A stretch of 64,000 bases of DNA from the NCBI GenBank assembly GCA_032716605.1, contig CM064538.1:25097446-25161445 (forward strand), given 5' to 3'. Positions 25,701 through 29,992 of this stretch are shown one piece after another; position 1 is the first letter of the stretch; every line of letters starts with the position of its first letter. Source of the DNA: Paralithodes platypus. Taxonomy: Eukaryota > Arthropoda > Malacostraca > Decapoda > Lithodidae. The translations under genes were made by a program, and so were the position numbers. Under the pieces are notes generated by a model. It was given only the letters and a program-made list of their open reading frames with translations, had not been told where the DNA came from and did no database searches.

Positions 25701-26091
25701 ATAAGTTTTTTGTCTTTATATTGTGTCGTCCCTGTTTTCTATCTATCTATATACTAAGGCCCATCCCCATTTATTTTTGTTGTCTTTTGCAAGTTTTACA
25801 TTATAATTATCCTTCCATCTCCCCCAGACAAAGCGCACTACCCGCGCCCTTCTACCCTGCCGCCACGTGTGTACCTGCGACACGTGCTTCCCCCGCCTCA
25901 CCAACTGCCCCATGTGCCGCGCTGCCATACGAGCCTACTTCCTCGTCGGCCAGGAGTCCACGGCCGCCGGGGATCGAGAGACGCTGGATGACGGGACGGA
26001 GGAGGCCCTGAATATGTCCCTCTGGCGGAGAATCGGAACCACCCTGGCCAGCCTGGTTAGAGGAGATGCACACCTTTTTTTAAGAGGGTGA
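10624..26091 (+). CDS. CGRRF1: CGRRF1-like RING finger E3 ubiquitin ligase, seven coding exons
   Basis: Joined exons 10624-10733, 13209-13339, 13858-14119, 16310-16460, 18078-18185, 18307-18498 and 25828-26091 total 1218 nt, giving 405 residues and a TGA stop. Residues 1-38 form a hydrophobic N-terminal membrane segment. Residues ~85-100 (VNYSVHSFWGV) and ~190-245 (RRVYPLVVCLT, then GALINVIHIKD) match conserved blocks I recall from vertebrate CGRRF1. An acidic, low-complexity tract spans ~284-306. The RING is C314/C317, C329/H331, C335/C338, C345/C348, ending CPMC. Human CGRRF1 is 332 residues; the excess here is mostly charged linkers at ~125-165 and ~260-306. In the family the RING recruits a ubiquitin E2, and the protein sits on internal membranes. 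A splice acceptor at 10579-10580 upstream of the ATG implies at least one further 5' UTR exon. Family assignment is from recognition, not a search. Confidence 0.88.
10868..10913 (+). mobile_element. tRNA-derived SINE fragment
   Basis: TTTGAATCCCAGAGGACCAT and ATGCTTTCATTAGTTTATT match the middle of the better SINE copies at 12264-12420 and 17100-17250. It is broken by the TTAA element that starts at 10914. Confidence 0.6.
10914..11261 (+). mobile_element. TTAA-flanked MITE, family G (copy 1)
   Basis: TTAA at 10914-10917 and 11258-11261. It matches 53560-53912 in inverse orientation (TTGTCTAGCGGGGTGTTTTG; CCGGCCTCTCGAGAACACAG). The length is ~348 bp against 353 bp. Located in intron 1. Confidence 0.78.
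11300..11850 (+). mobile_element. AAC-tailed LINE, 3' ORF fragment (copy 1)
   Basis: An open frame from ~11299 to 11829 encodes the C-terminus of a non-LTR retrotransposon polyprotein: NYMATHPQTPRNIKTTPSTR, a LARLRCGHHPALLSY block and a Cys/His knuckle (CQGC..APHTIKHIIEDC), ending LFGQAD. The 3' end is GGGAACAACAACAAC. It is 5'-truncated and lies in intron 1 of the host gene. A longer copy is at 29993-30881. Confidence 0.8.
11855..12180 (-). mobile_element. TTAA-flanked MITE, family E (diverged copy)
   Basis: The inverse copy of 10128-10453: CCTCCCTAGACCTCCATCAA, CAGGCTCACTATCATTCGCC, and TAATGGGGCTAAGCATGAGG. The terminal TTAA is degenerate here. Confidence 0.65.
12264..12420 (+). mobile_element. 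tRNA-derived SINE
   Basis: A-box-like GGTGGTGTAATGGTTTAGAT, B-box-like GAGTTGGAATCCCGGGAGG, then a unique body ending TTAAGAACGGGGTGTTACTT. The body is shared with 17100-17250, and in inverse with 50530-50656 and 47884-47925. It sits inside an hAT-like MITE relic (12220-12255 and 12673-12735). Confidence 0.75.
12421..12672 (+). mobile_element. AAC-tailed SINE, 5'-truncated
   Basis: Body from GCGTCACATTTTTCCTTTGC to GGCTGTTC-type 3' end (GATGTTCGGCCAGGCAGC) and (AAC)n. It is directly adjacent to the tRNA-derived SINE. Located in intron 1. Confidence 0.8.
12750..13135. mobile_element. Foldback/MITE-like element C
   Basis: GGTCGGCCTAATAAGTGATG and an inverted block around GACTTACTAGCGCC(A)CTGTACAG...GTGGCGCTAATAAGTCATG form a palindrome. 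Relatives lie at 26145-26380 and 29535-29755 (CATCTGACAGACATTAATAC). A dispersed D repeat fragment (12802-12888) is embedded. Confidence 0.55.
13209..13339 (+). CDS. CGRRF1: CGRRF1-like exon 2 (residues 37-80)
   Basis: Acceptor CCCCTCAG ends at 13208; donor CAG|GTCAGT follows 13339. The one-base remainder completes an Arg codon and the exon ends in phase 1. It encodes EDVFRTSVVHVTQPVARVAY and onwards, matching the membrane-proximal VF..R.V..V..PF segment of the family. Intron 2 is 518 bp. Confidence 0.82.
13382..13612 (+). repeat. Dispersed repeat D, intron 2
   Basis: Carries the family landmarks GTGCGTTGTTATGTGTGCGA, TTAACTTGCTCATATAGTAA, CCACATAGCGATTTTGATAA and terminal GCAAGTTTTACATTATAAT. 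Other copies, complete or partial: 13736-13810(-), 14140-14318(+), 14646-14785(-), 15724-15805 with 16143-16296(+), 23550-23775(-), 25655-25805(+), 28190-28268(+), 28377-28562(-), 28580-28672(-), 29076-29160(-), 38580-38795(-), 39500-39592(+), 45896-46132(-). I cannot assign a class. Confidence 0.8.
13736..13810 (-). repeat. Dispersed repeat D, inverted copy 47 bp upstream of exon 3
   Basis: The first 35 bp (13736-13770) are the exact reverse complement of 14281-14315 downstream of exon 3. The copy ends in a 13-mer TTAAATTATCAAA, then intron sequence resumes. Confidence 0.85.
13858..14119 (+). CDS. CGRRF1: CGRRF1-like exon 3 (residues 81-168)
   Basis: Acceptor CTCAACAG ends at 13857; donor GTGAG|GTAATT follows 14119. 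It encodes the conserved core NYSVHSFWGVPDLPLHSVM, then a lysine/glutamate-rich linker of about 40 residues (EEKEEKKQKEEGREGRR...) that the human protein largely lacks and that may form a charged helix. Inverted copies of one dispersed repeat flank the exon closely, at 13736-13810 and 14241-14315. Confidence 0.82.
14140..14318 (+). repeat. Dispersed repeat D, 20 bp downstream of exon 3
   Basis: Starts TTAACTTGCTCATGTAATAA and ends GCAAGTTTTACATTTTAATT. It is complementary to 13736-13810, so exon 3 is bracketed by an inverted pair. Confidence 0.85.
14365..14550 (+). mobile_element. RTE-like LINE 3' end with (TGTA)n tail
   Basis: The plus-strand 3' end GGTGGACCTAGAATGACGTG ... AAACGGTCTTTAAACTTGTA followed by (TGTA)n. 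The same 3' end is seen inverted at 19320-19440, 24920-25120 and 50665-50780, and as fragments at 17345-17430 and 18560-18704. Confidence 0.65.
14646..14785 (-). repeat. Dispersed repeat D (minus copy, intron 3)
   Basis: AATGTAAAACTTGCAAACTA to AAAAGAACACAATCCA; the remainder is lost where the LINE fragment at 14790 begins. Confidence 0.8.
14790..14940 (+). mobile_element. CR1-like LINE C-terminal fragment
   Basis: Reads SVNLWNGLPRDVIDCNTVDS then FKVRLDKHLARNPWM, the WN.LP..V....S...FK..LD.H motif of CR1-group C-termini. No tail is visible. Confidence 0.55.
14946..15012 (-). mobile_element. AAC-tailed LINE, 3' stub
   Basis: GTTGTTGTTGTTCCCTAAGC then the complement of CTGTTCGGCCAGGCAGC and GGGACTCGGGG, identical in style to 30820-30880. 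Only ~65 bp remain. Confidence 0.7.
15218..15597. mobile_element. TTAA-flanked foldback version of family E
   Basis: TTAA at 15218-15221 and 15594-15597. The two arms (15218-~15365 and ~15452-15597) are near-perfect inverted copies (GGGGGGTGACCTG against CAGGTCACCCCCCC; GAGCGGTAGCGAGCCAGCAT against its complement). The centre carries a GGCTTCGCCGG-type hairpin. Confidence 0.8.
15806..16142 (+). mobile_element. LINE 3' fragment inserted in repeat D
   Basis: An open frame reads ERGDMIMMYKCTRGLERLDR then FPYRCIDKWNGLEEEVVGAR, a CR1-group C-terminus, ending with the AATTAGGTAAATTAGGTAAA tail. It splits a D repeat (15724-15805 resumes at 16143 with CCCTATGTGGTGG). A second copy is at 19758-19985. 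Confidence 0.72.
16143..16296 (+). repeat. Dispersed repeat D remainder abutting exon 4 acceptor
   Basis: Continues the D copy interrupted by the LINE fragment and ends GCAAGTTTTACATTTTAATT, 13 bp before the exon 4 AG. Confidence 0.8.
16310..16460 (+). CDS. CGRRF1: CGRRF1-like exon 4 (residues 168-218)
   Basis: Acceptor TATTCCCAG ends at 16309; donor GTC|GTAAGT follows 16460. It encodes GGERVVHVGLSDHHPPRTVG followed by the conserved RRVYPLVVCLTRQD block, ending in frame. The repeat at 16143-16296 stops about 13 bp upstream of the acceptor AG, so most of the splice-acceptor neighbourhood is repeat-derived. Confidence 0.82.
16498..16912 (+). mobile_element. AAC-tailed SINE, full length (415 bp)
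   Basis: It is flanked by the 15-bp target duplication ACCCATAGGATACAG (16483-16497, 16913-16927). Head TGGTGATGGGCTGGTCTATC; body GCATCACATTTTTCCTTTGC; 3' end CTGTTCGGCCAGACAGC then (AAC)n. It lies 37 bp inside intron 4. The head contains no convincing tRNA B box, so its origin is unresolved. Confidence 0.88.
17100..17250 (+). mobile_element. tRNA-derived SINE
   Basis: GTGTAATGGCTTAGGTGCTT, B-box-like AGTTGTAATCCCGGGAGG, and a body ending AAGAACGGGGTGTTACTT. (GGTATT)n lies just upstream. Located in intron 4. Confidence 0.75.
17345..18070 (+). other. Intron 4 remainder: RTE-like LINE tail fragment and simple repeats
   Basis: 17345-17430 is a diverged LINE 3' end (AATAAACCTGACAAATGAGG; ACCATTAGGACGTGAGAACA). 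(TATC)n occurs at ~17720-17742. 17900-18050 is like the family B MITE body (AGTTTTCTGCCCACAGCTAA; GCAGAGGTTGAAGTAACTAA). No coding signal. Confidence 0.5.
18078..18185 (+). CDS. CGRRF1: CGRRF1-like exon 5 (residues 219-254)
   Basis: Acceptor ATATTTCAG ends at 18077; donor CAG|GTCGGT follows 18185. The 36 in-frame codons encode GALINVIHIKDSN then LHQYLKQYSGQLTKLQ, matching the VSVIHIPD...L..YLL...GQ.. block of vertebrate CGRRF1. Intron 5 is only 121 bp and holds a short (AAT)n run and part of a dispersed repeat end. Confidence 0.85.
18307..18498 (+). CDS. CGRRF1: CGRRF1-like exon 6 (residues 255-318)
   Basis: Acceptor ATTTCCAG ends at 18306; donor CAG|GTAATT follows 18498. It encodes a polar and then acidic linker (a (GAA)n run giving eight Glu in a row) and ends with EEACVVCQ, the first zinc-ligand pair of the RING. 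The following 7.3-kb intron splits the RING between its second and third ligands. The (GAA)n run may vary in length. Confidence 0.83.
18560..18704 (-). mobile_element. RTE-like LINE 3' fragment
   Basis: The inverse of 14385-14520: CCGTTTTGTCCACAGA, GGCGGCCCTGTCAATAGCTG, CACGTCATTCTAGGTCC. It is cut by the TTAA element at 18705. Confidence 0.6.
18705..19190 (-). mobile_element. TTAA-flanked MITE, family F (copy 1, 486 bp)
   Basis: TTAA at 18705-18708 and 19187-19190. It is the inverse of 42827-43312, which has exactly the same length. Shared blocks are GGTGACCGTCATATGACG, ATTTTCACGGACATATAATT and TGCATGTAAAAGAGCATGGA. Located in intron 6. Confidence 0.82.
19191..19305 (-). mobile_element. tRNA-derived SINE (minus)
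   Basis: On the minus strand: a GGTGTAATGGTTAGAGCATG-like A-box region and GGGTTCAAATCCTGGGACAA (B box). ACACCCCAAATGAAATTAAT matches the SINE bodies at 1685-1710 and 1990-2015. Confidence 0.7.
19320..20727 (-). mobile_element. RTE-like LINE with PHD-type finger, interrupted
   Basis: The minus frame from 20727 reads GVHQGSVLSPLLFIIVLEAL then LFYADDLVLIADS (motif C), followed by a Cys4-His-Cys3 finger (CAVC..QCSIC..H..C..CVVC), then LVNKFCYLGDTISAGGGAEA. At ~19990 it is interrupted by another LINE fragment (19741-19985) and resumes as MTYASETWAVK...RRLGIKSISEVMRT. Motif A and everything 5' is missing. The 3' end matches 14365-14550. Confidence 0.8.
19741..19985 (+). mobile_element. LINE 3' fragment inserted in the RTE-like LINE
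   Basis: A near-duplicate of 15930-16142 (AAGTTTAGCTTCCCCTATAG; GGGACAACACAAGCTTAGCT), ending in the AATTAGGTAAAATACAATTG tail. It lies on the opposite strand to the host LINE. Confidence 0.75.
20751..21225 (-). mobile_element. CR1-type LINE 3' fragment (same family as 33.3-38.6 kb)
   Basis: The minus frame LAYRRKRGDMIDTFKIVSGK ... NEWNALPQYVVDSESIREFE ... DRSSASTGTELDTQA matches 38123-38530. The tail consists of CTGTAAGAA-type short repeats at 20751-20775. 5'-truncated. Confidence 0.82.
21296..21800. repeat. 11-bp satellite (TATACAGTTAA), about 45 copies
   Basis: A near-perfect 11-bp unit, with a small imperfect patch near 21412-21440. It borders the truncated end of the CR1-type fragment. 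Confidence 0.95.
21832..21900 (-). mobile_element. tRNA-derived SINE fragment (minus)
   Basis: ATTAATGAAAGTATATGATC and GGGATTCGAACCTAGG (B box on the minus strand). The A-box end is lost. Confidence 0.6.
22118..22605. mobile_element. TTAA-type MITE disrupted by a CR1-type LINE fragment
   Basis: The left end TTAACCCATGGGATCCGGG followed by GGCCTCATATGA matches, inverted, the right end TCATATGAGGCCTCCCGGAT then CCCAAGGGTTC. Between the arms lies a plus-strand CR1-type tail (22152-~22390; VDSESIREFESNLDK, DRSSASTGTELDTQA). Confidence 0.65.
22640..23195 (-). mobile_element. RTE-type LINE C-terminus and 3' UTR
   Basis: The minus frame from 23183 reads RAGRPPLRWRDCVRKALDDR then GMTIDQAGEVVVDRSEWRML, a common RTE/Jockey-like polyprotein end, then stop near 23001. 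The 3' UTR runs to 22650, where the GACTCAAGACAGAGC motif also seen at 18245 and 56490 occurs, followed by a (TATC)n tail (~22605). Confidence 0.65.
23205..23545. mobile_element. MITE fragment with AATCCGGA end
   Basis: It begins CAGTGAAATTCCACTAATCC and its other side holds CTAATCCGGAAGTCCCGCGG, resembling pogo/Tigger-like elements with one end lost at the D repeat (23550). A tentative class. Confidence 0.4.
23550..23775 (-). repeat. Dispersed repeat D, near-complete minus copy
   Basis: AATGTAAAACTTACAAACCA through CACTATCGTCACGTT. Nearby, 23848-23895 is an RTE 3' end ((ATCT)n-like run, GACGCCGTGATCCCCGAAGG) as at 40557-40605. Confidence 0.8.
24359..24786 (+). mobile_element. AAC-tailed SINE, full length
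   Basis: TGGTGATGGGCTGGTCTATC to CTGTTCAGCCAGGCAGC and (AAC)n. The best representative of the head region: ACGGCGTCTCTTCCGTGG, then the hairpin-forming CCAATCTACCAAGATTGG. No clear target duplication. Located in intron 6. Confidence 0.85.
24920..25125 (-). mobile_element. RTE-like LINE 3' end
   Basis: AAAGACCGAGTGCTCCACAC, TGTCCTAATGGCGGCGTTCC and CACCCAACTTGGTTCATCCA match 50685-50900 in the same orientation. (ATCT)n and (GATA)n precede it at 24886-24918. Confidence 0.65.
25145..25600 (+). repeat. Unclassified dispersed repeat ending in (ACAG)n
   Basis: It begins AGCAGGGGTACCCGGCGTTG (with palindromic CCCGGCGTTGCCCGGG), passes through a (CAC/TAC)n stretch and ends in (ACAG)n at ~25567-25592. 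The style is known from many animal genomes; I do not assign a class. Confidence 0.45.
25655..25805 (+). repeat. Dispersed repeat D abutting exon 7 acceptor
   Basis: TTTCAGCATGGCGATTTTGA ... GCAAGTTTTACATTATAATT ends ~20 bp before the exon 7 AG. An internal (TATC)n with TATACTAAGGCCCATCCCCA interrupts it. Confidence 0.72.
25828..26091 (+). CDS. CGRRF1: CGRRF1-like exon 7 (RING completion and C-terminus)
   Basis: Acceptor TCTCCCCCAG ends at 25827. It encodes LLPCRHVCTCDTC then TNCPMCRAAIRAYF, completing the C3HC4 RING, and a 57-residue tail to TGA at 26089-26091. The tail is longer than in vertebrates. A donor-like AGAGG|GTGAGC overlaps the stop codon, so an alternative spliced tail cannot be excluded. 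No convincing AATAAA was found in the first few hundred bases downstream, where TTAA-flanked MITEs begin. Confidence 0.87.
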   Translation, partial: TKRTTRALLPCRHVCTCDTCFPRLTNCPMCRAAIRAYFLVGQESTAAGDRETLDDGTEEALNMSLWRRIGTTLASLVRGDAHLFLRG

Positions 26092-26144
26092 GCTGTGGTA
26101 GAAGATGTTTAGTAGAATATTAGTACAGTAAGTAGAATTAACCC

Positions 26145-26807
26145 CTTTTGTACAATCGGCCTAACAAGTTATGTCTCGGCACCCAGTATATTTTTATCAA
26201 TAATTGGTATCGGCCATATCTAAAACTTGATTTATTCGTTTCAAGTGATGTACAGTACCGTATACAAACATGTTCCTACACCTACTCACCCTTTGCAACA
26301 TCTGACAGACATTAATACAGCACAGAGCGAGCCAAACGTAATGACAGCTGAGACATGACTTATTAGCGCGACCGTACCGTCGACATCCTTTTTATTTTAT
26401 TTTGGCTACTATTAACCCTCTCCGACATATGATGCAATTTTGAGCCTATTAGGGATACTTTAAAGCCTCCATTACCATCAGGGGTATTTACAAACCTTTA
26501 GTTTAGTTACTTCAACCTCTGTAGTTGTCTTTGAGTTAGCTGTGGGCAGAAAACTAATTTTGGAGAGGTAATTATAAGAGTGAGAGAACTCTATTTCTTA
26601 TTGCTAATCTGGCAACCTCTGCATCATGTGAGTCTGAAAGGGTTAATCAATTTTATTCAGTTCAGGAAGGATCTTTAGCAATTATAAGGCTTCGAACTAT
26701 CTCAATCAACCCTTTTAACTACCACAGATCCTTCCTAAGCTTCATAAAATCATCTTATTGCAGCTGTAATGAATACAACAAGACGTCGTCGGTACCGAAA
26801 GGGTTAA
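26145..26807. mobile_element. Nested MITEs: element C relic, then family A carrying family B
   Basis: 26145-26380 is like element C. Family A sequence (TACCGTCGACATCC ... GGTACCGAAAGGG, right TTAA at 26804) is split by family B, with TTAA at 26413-26416 and 26643-26646. B ends are CCCTCTCCGACATATGATGC and, on the other side, CATGTGAGTCTGAAAGGG. Confidence 0.75.
26413..26646. mobile_element. TTAA-flanked MITE, family B (single-unit copy)
   Basis: Terminal inverted repeats of about 20 bp (CCCT(C/T)TC.GAC.(C)ATATGATGCA). The body carries GGGATACTTTAAAGCCT and TTTGAGTTAGCTGTGGGCAG. An internally expanded copy is at 57111-57890. Confidence 0.8.
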
Positions 26808-27262
26808 CCTTTTCTGTACCGGCGACGTCTTTTTCATTGTATTGTAGCTATATTTAGACGATTTTGTGCAGTTTAAGAAGGATCTGTGGCAGTTGTTGTT
26901 GTTGTTCCCCAAGCTGCCTGGCCGAACAGCCCCAAGGCCCCGAGCAAGGCCAAGGCCATAACCGAGCGCCCCCACAGAACCCTCCCTGCCGACCACAATA
27001 AAGCCTGGGTGACCGAAGCCACTCCATGGCGGGGAGCTGGGGAGGGCGAGGAAACGCCCGGGAAACCAAAGCCCCACCCAGGGCCCTGTGCCCCTCAGCA
27101 ATTATGAAGAGAAAGTTGAGGGGCAAAGGAAAAGGCAGGGTTAATAGAGATACTGTAGTTTGAAGCCTGTTAATTGCTGGAGGCCCTTTTTAAACTGCAT
27201 AAACTCGTCTAAATGGAGCCAGAACATTGCTAAAAAGACTTATCCGGTACAGAAGGGGTTAA
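26804..27262. mobile_element. TTAA-flanked MITE, family A, carrying an AAC SINE
   Basis: TTAA at 26804-26807 and 27259-27262. The arms are inverted (TCTGTACCGGCGACGT; GTATTGTAGCTATATTTAGA against CTAAATGGAGCCAGAA). A minus-strand AAC SINE (~26887-27130) lies between GTGGCAG and GGCAGGGTTAA. Confidence 0.78.
26887..27135 (-). mobile_element. AAC-tailed SINE, 5'-truncated (minus)
   Basis: (GTT)n at the low-coordinate end, then the complement of CTGTTCGGCCAGGCAGC and body to GGGGCAAAGGAAAA. The short direct repeat GGCAG on both sides may be the target duplication. Confidence 0.8.
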
Positions 27263-27336
27263 AGGTGAACAGTTTGGGAAGGTTTAGAAAAGTATATAGA
27301 GACTAATCCATCGGTAATGTGCAGCAGTCCCGGTCT

Positions 27337-28107
27337 TTAAGGGGGTGGTACTCGCTTTTATGGACCCACTTCTCCCTCATGTTTAGCATATTAGTTTTGA
27401 GGTTTTAAGACGTTGGTTCCGTTAGTTTGGCGATTTTTGAGACCTTTCGCCATTTTTTTTTTCAATATTTAGTCCTTTCGTGCCCTTTAGGTGTCGATTT
27501 GTTTCCTGGCGAGCGAAACCGAGCCTCTAATTTTAGAAGGAACCGGCCAAAGGCCGGTAAATTTTTCTACCAAAAAATGTACAACTAAATCTTGAAAGGG
27601 GGTCTAGGAGGTGTTTTTCTAAGCTTGATAAAGGTCTACCGAGGAAACTCAAAAACATTAATTGAGTTTAGAGGCGAAGTTGGTTGGTGGAAGAAAGATA
27701 ATTACAGTAGGGTCCCGCATAAAACGTGTTCAGATAAAACGAGTCTCGATTAAAACCAGCGACCTAAAATATTAATATTTAATTTTCGATAAGAACGAAT
27801 GTGATCACATAAAACGAGTCCGCCGCCAAAGTGGGGCAAATCCGAGGAGTTTTCATATAGAGCGCCGAAATATCGTACAAAACGTACGAAATATCGTACG
27901 CTTTCATATAGAGCGCCGAAATATCGTACGCTCCTGACGGAACATTGACCATATTGGGCCACCAAAATGCCGTGTTCACATAGAACGAAATCGCATAGAA
28001 CGGCCTCGTTTATCGACCAATTTCCCATTTTATGCGGGACCCTACTGTATATATAAATAAATAGATATATAGACCAAAAAGCACCTGCACTACCCCCCCC
28101 TTAAAGG
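27337..28107 (+). mobile_element. TTAA-flanked family E relative carrying a pogo-like MITE
   Basis: TTAA at 27337-27340 (GGGGGTGG...) and ~28104-28107 (...CCCCCCCC). It contains the GGCGAGCGAAACCGAGCC and CCGGCCAAAGGCCGG landmarks. A ~75-bp sequence (AAGGTGAACAGTTTGGGAAG ... GCAGCAGTC) flanks it on both sides (27263-27336 and 28108-28185). Confidence 0.65.
27705..28047. mobile_element. pogo/Tigger-like MITE with TA target duplication
   Basis: Terminal inverted repeats CAGTAGGGTCCCGCATAAAA and TTTTATGCGGGACCCTACTG, flanked by TA on both sides. An internal direct repeat TTTCATATAGAGCGCCGAAA occurs twice (~27851 and 27901). No transposase. The superfamily is inferred from TA plus CAGT ends. Confidence 0.78.
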
Positions 28108-28189
28108 TGAACAGTTTGGGAAGGTTTAGAAAGGTGCCGGGTATAGAGAGACTAAACAATTGTTAATGTGCAGCAGTCGCGGTCTTGAT

Positions 28190-29160
28190 TTTGATAATTT
28201 AATTTTACTTTATATTGGCCTTGTCCCAATTTTGGTTTGTTTAGTTTGCAAGTTTTACATTTTAATTCTCATACATTTGGAAGCCTCGAACCGATTAATT
28301 GAACCTCAGAAAAGCCTAGATTGAGTAAAAAAAAAAAAAAAAATCAGTTTCGGCATAGACATAGTGGTTTCATATTAACATGTAAAACTTGCAAACCAAA
28401 CAAACCAAAACTTGGACAAAGACAATATAAAGTCAAAACAACTTTATCAAAATCGCTATGTGGAAACAACGCTTACTAAAATAAAATGTATGAAATGAAA
28501 GAACACAATCCACCACATAGGGTGTACATTACTACATGAGCAAGTTAACCGGTTTCCCAATTTTACATTACTTATCGATAATTATAATGTAAAACTTGCA
28601 AAATAAACAAACCAAAACGTATACGAACACAGTAAAAAGACAAAACAACTAATAAAAATCGCTATGTGGAAATTAGCTTCTAAGGGATTCAATTTACCGT
28701 CAGATGAAATGAAACGGAGTATAGTTTCGTCAATACATGCTCACTTTTACAGATGAAGTAGGAACACGATCATCTCCTTTGTACAGATTATAACTCTTAC
28801 TGACTTCCACACATATTATTTTCTTCAAATTATTCATAGAGCGTGTGGAAAATTGCAATACATAGTGCAATTTTTGCGCGGTCTCTAATTTAATTGTAAA
28901 ACTTGCAAAATATACAAACCAAAACTGGGACGACACAAGATAAATGCCGTTAGCGTTGTCCGTGGCCGGTCAACTAGTACACGTAAAGGAATACCTCAAA
29001 ACACCACATCGTTACAGTGTTCTGAACAGAGAAGGGCTACGTGCGATAGGTTGATGTCACTGCAAAGATTATAATTATAATGTTAAACTTACAAAATAAA
29101 CAAACCAAAACATATACGAACACAGTAAAAAGACAAAATAACTAATCAAAATCACTGCAA
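28190..29160. repeat. Cluster of five D repeat copies
   Basis: 28190-28268 (+), 28377-28562 (-), 28580-28672 (-), ~28893-28945 (-) and 29076-29160 (-), several cut short at GCTATGTGGAAA. Between them is unique AT-rich sequence with no coding signal. Confidence 0.75.
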
Positions 29161-29277
29161 AGATTAGAACACATACTTTTCGTCACTTACCTTTTGTTTT
29201 CTTCACAGAATTAGAGCGAACGAAACATTGTGAAATATGCCCGCGGAGAGGTTTACGGTACAAGGAATATGCCACAG

Positions 29278-29350
29278 GCCGTAGCTCGGTTGGTAGAGCT
29301 CTCGCCTGCTAACCGTGAGGTTGAGGGTTCGAGCCTCGGGCCAGCCAGTT
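29278..29350 (+). tRNA. tRNA-like sequence, probable SINE head (not a functional tRNA)
   Basis: Canonical A box (TAGCTCGGTTGGTAGAGC, a clean D arm) and B box (GGGTTCGAGCCTC, a T stem) at tRNA spacing, with GCT in the anticodon position. The acceptor ends do not pair over seven bases, and unique sequence follows without a terminator, so this is probably a SINE head or pseudogene. Confidence 0.5.
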
Positions 29351-29534
29351 AGCTATTGGCAGAAGTCAGTGCTGTTGGTGAACGGTGCGGTCTAGTAAGC
29401 TGTGGCTACTATTCACTGAAGTCCCTGATTCATCAGGGCACCCACCCTAGCCCAGCTATTCAGCTGGGAGTGTATGGTGGTAAAAACTGCATCATCATTC
29501 TGAAAAGGTCTAAGAAACTAGTACGGTTGGCCAA

Positions 29535-29760
29535 AGAAGTAGTGTCTCTGCTGTCATTACATATTGGTCACTGTGTGCTGTATTAATGTCTGTCAGGTGT
29601 TGAATAGGGTGCGTAAAGATAGGAACATAGTTGTATATATCACTCGGAACTAAGATTTAAGCCTAAGATAGTGCTGATACCAATTATTAATCAAAATATT
29701 ATTGGTGCCGCGACATCACTTATTTGGCCGACTGTACAATAGCTTTTCTATGCATAGGAA
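29535..29760. mobile_element. Element C relic
   Basis: GCTGTATTAATGTCTGTCAG, ATAGGGTGCGTAAAGATAGG and GTGCCGCGACATCACTTATT are the inverse of parts of 12755-13130. Confidence 0.5.
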
Positions 29761-29884
29761 AAAATCTTTGTGTAGTTAATGAAGAATATACCAATCAAAT
29801 ATGTACTGTACATAGTAATTTATGATTATGAGCAAATATATCAACAAAATCTATTTATATTAAGTTACTGATACTGCTTCACCC

Positions 29885-29962
29885 ACTGAACCCCAGCGAC
29901 GACAACGTGTCGTCGTCAATGTATGTAACGCTGAACCCCAGCGACGACAACGTGTCGTCACA
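29885..29962. repeat. Two-copy direct repeat with GACGACAACGTGTCGTC palindrome
   Basis: CTGAACCCCAGCGACGACAA + CGTGTCGTC occurs at ~29886 and ~29932. Each copy holds a 17-bp near-palindrome. Confidence 0.7.
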
Positions 29963-29992
29963 GGTACTCCGGTCCCAATTACTCCGGTCCTA

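Noticed and set aside
29356..29586. 76-residue plus-strand frame after the tRNA-like head
   Set aside because: It is the body of the presumed SINE; no domain is recognisable.
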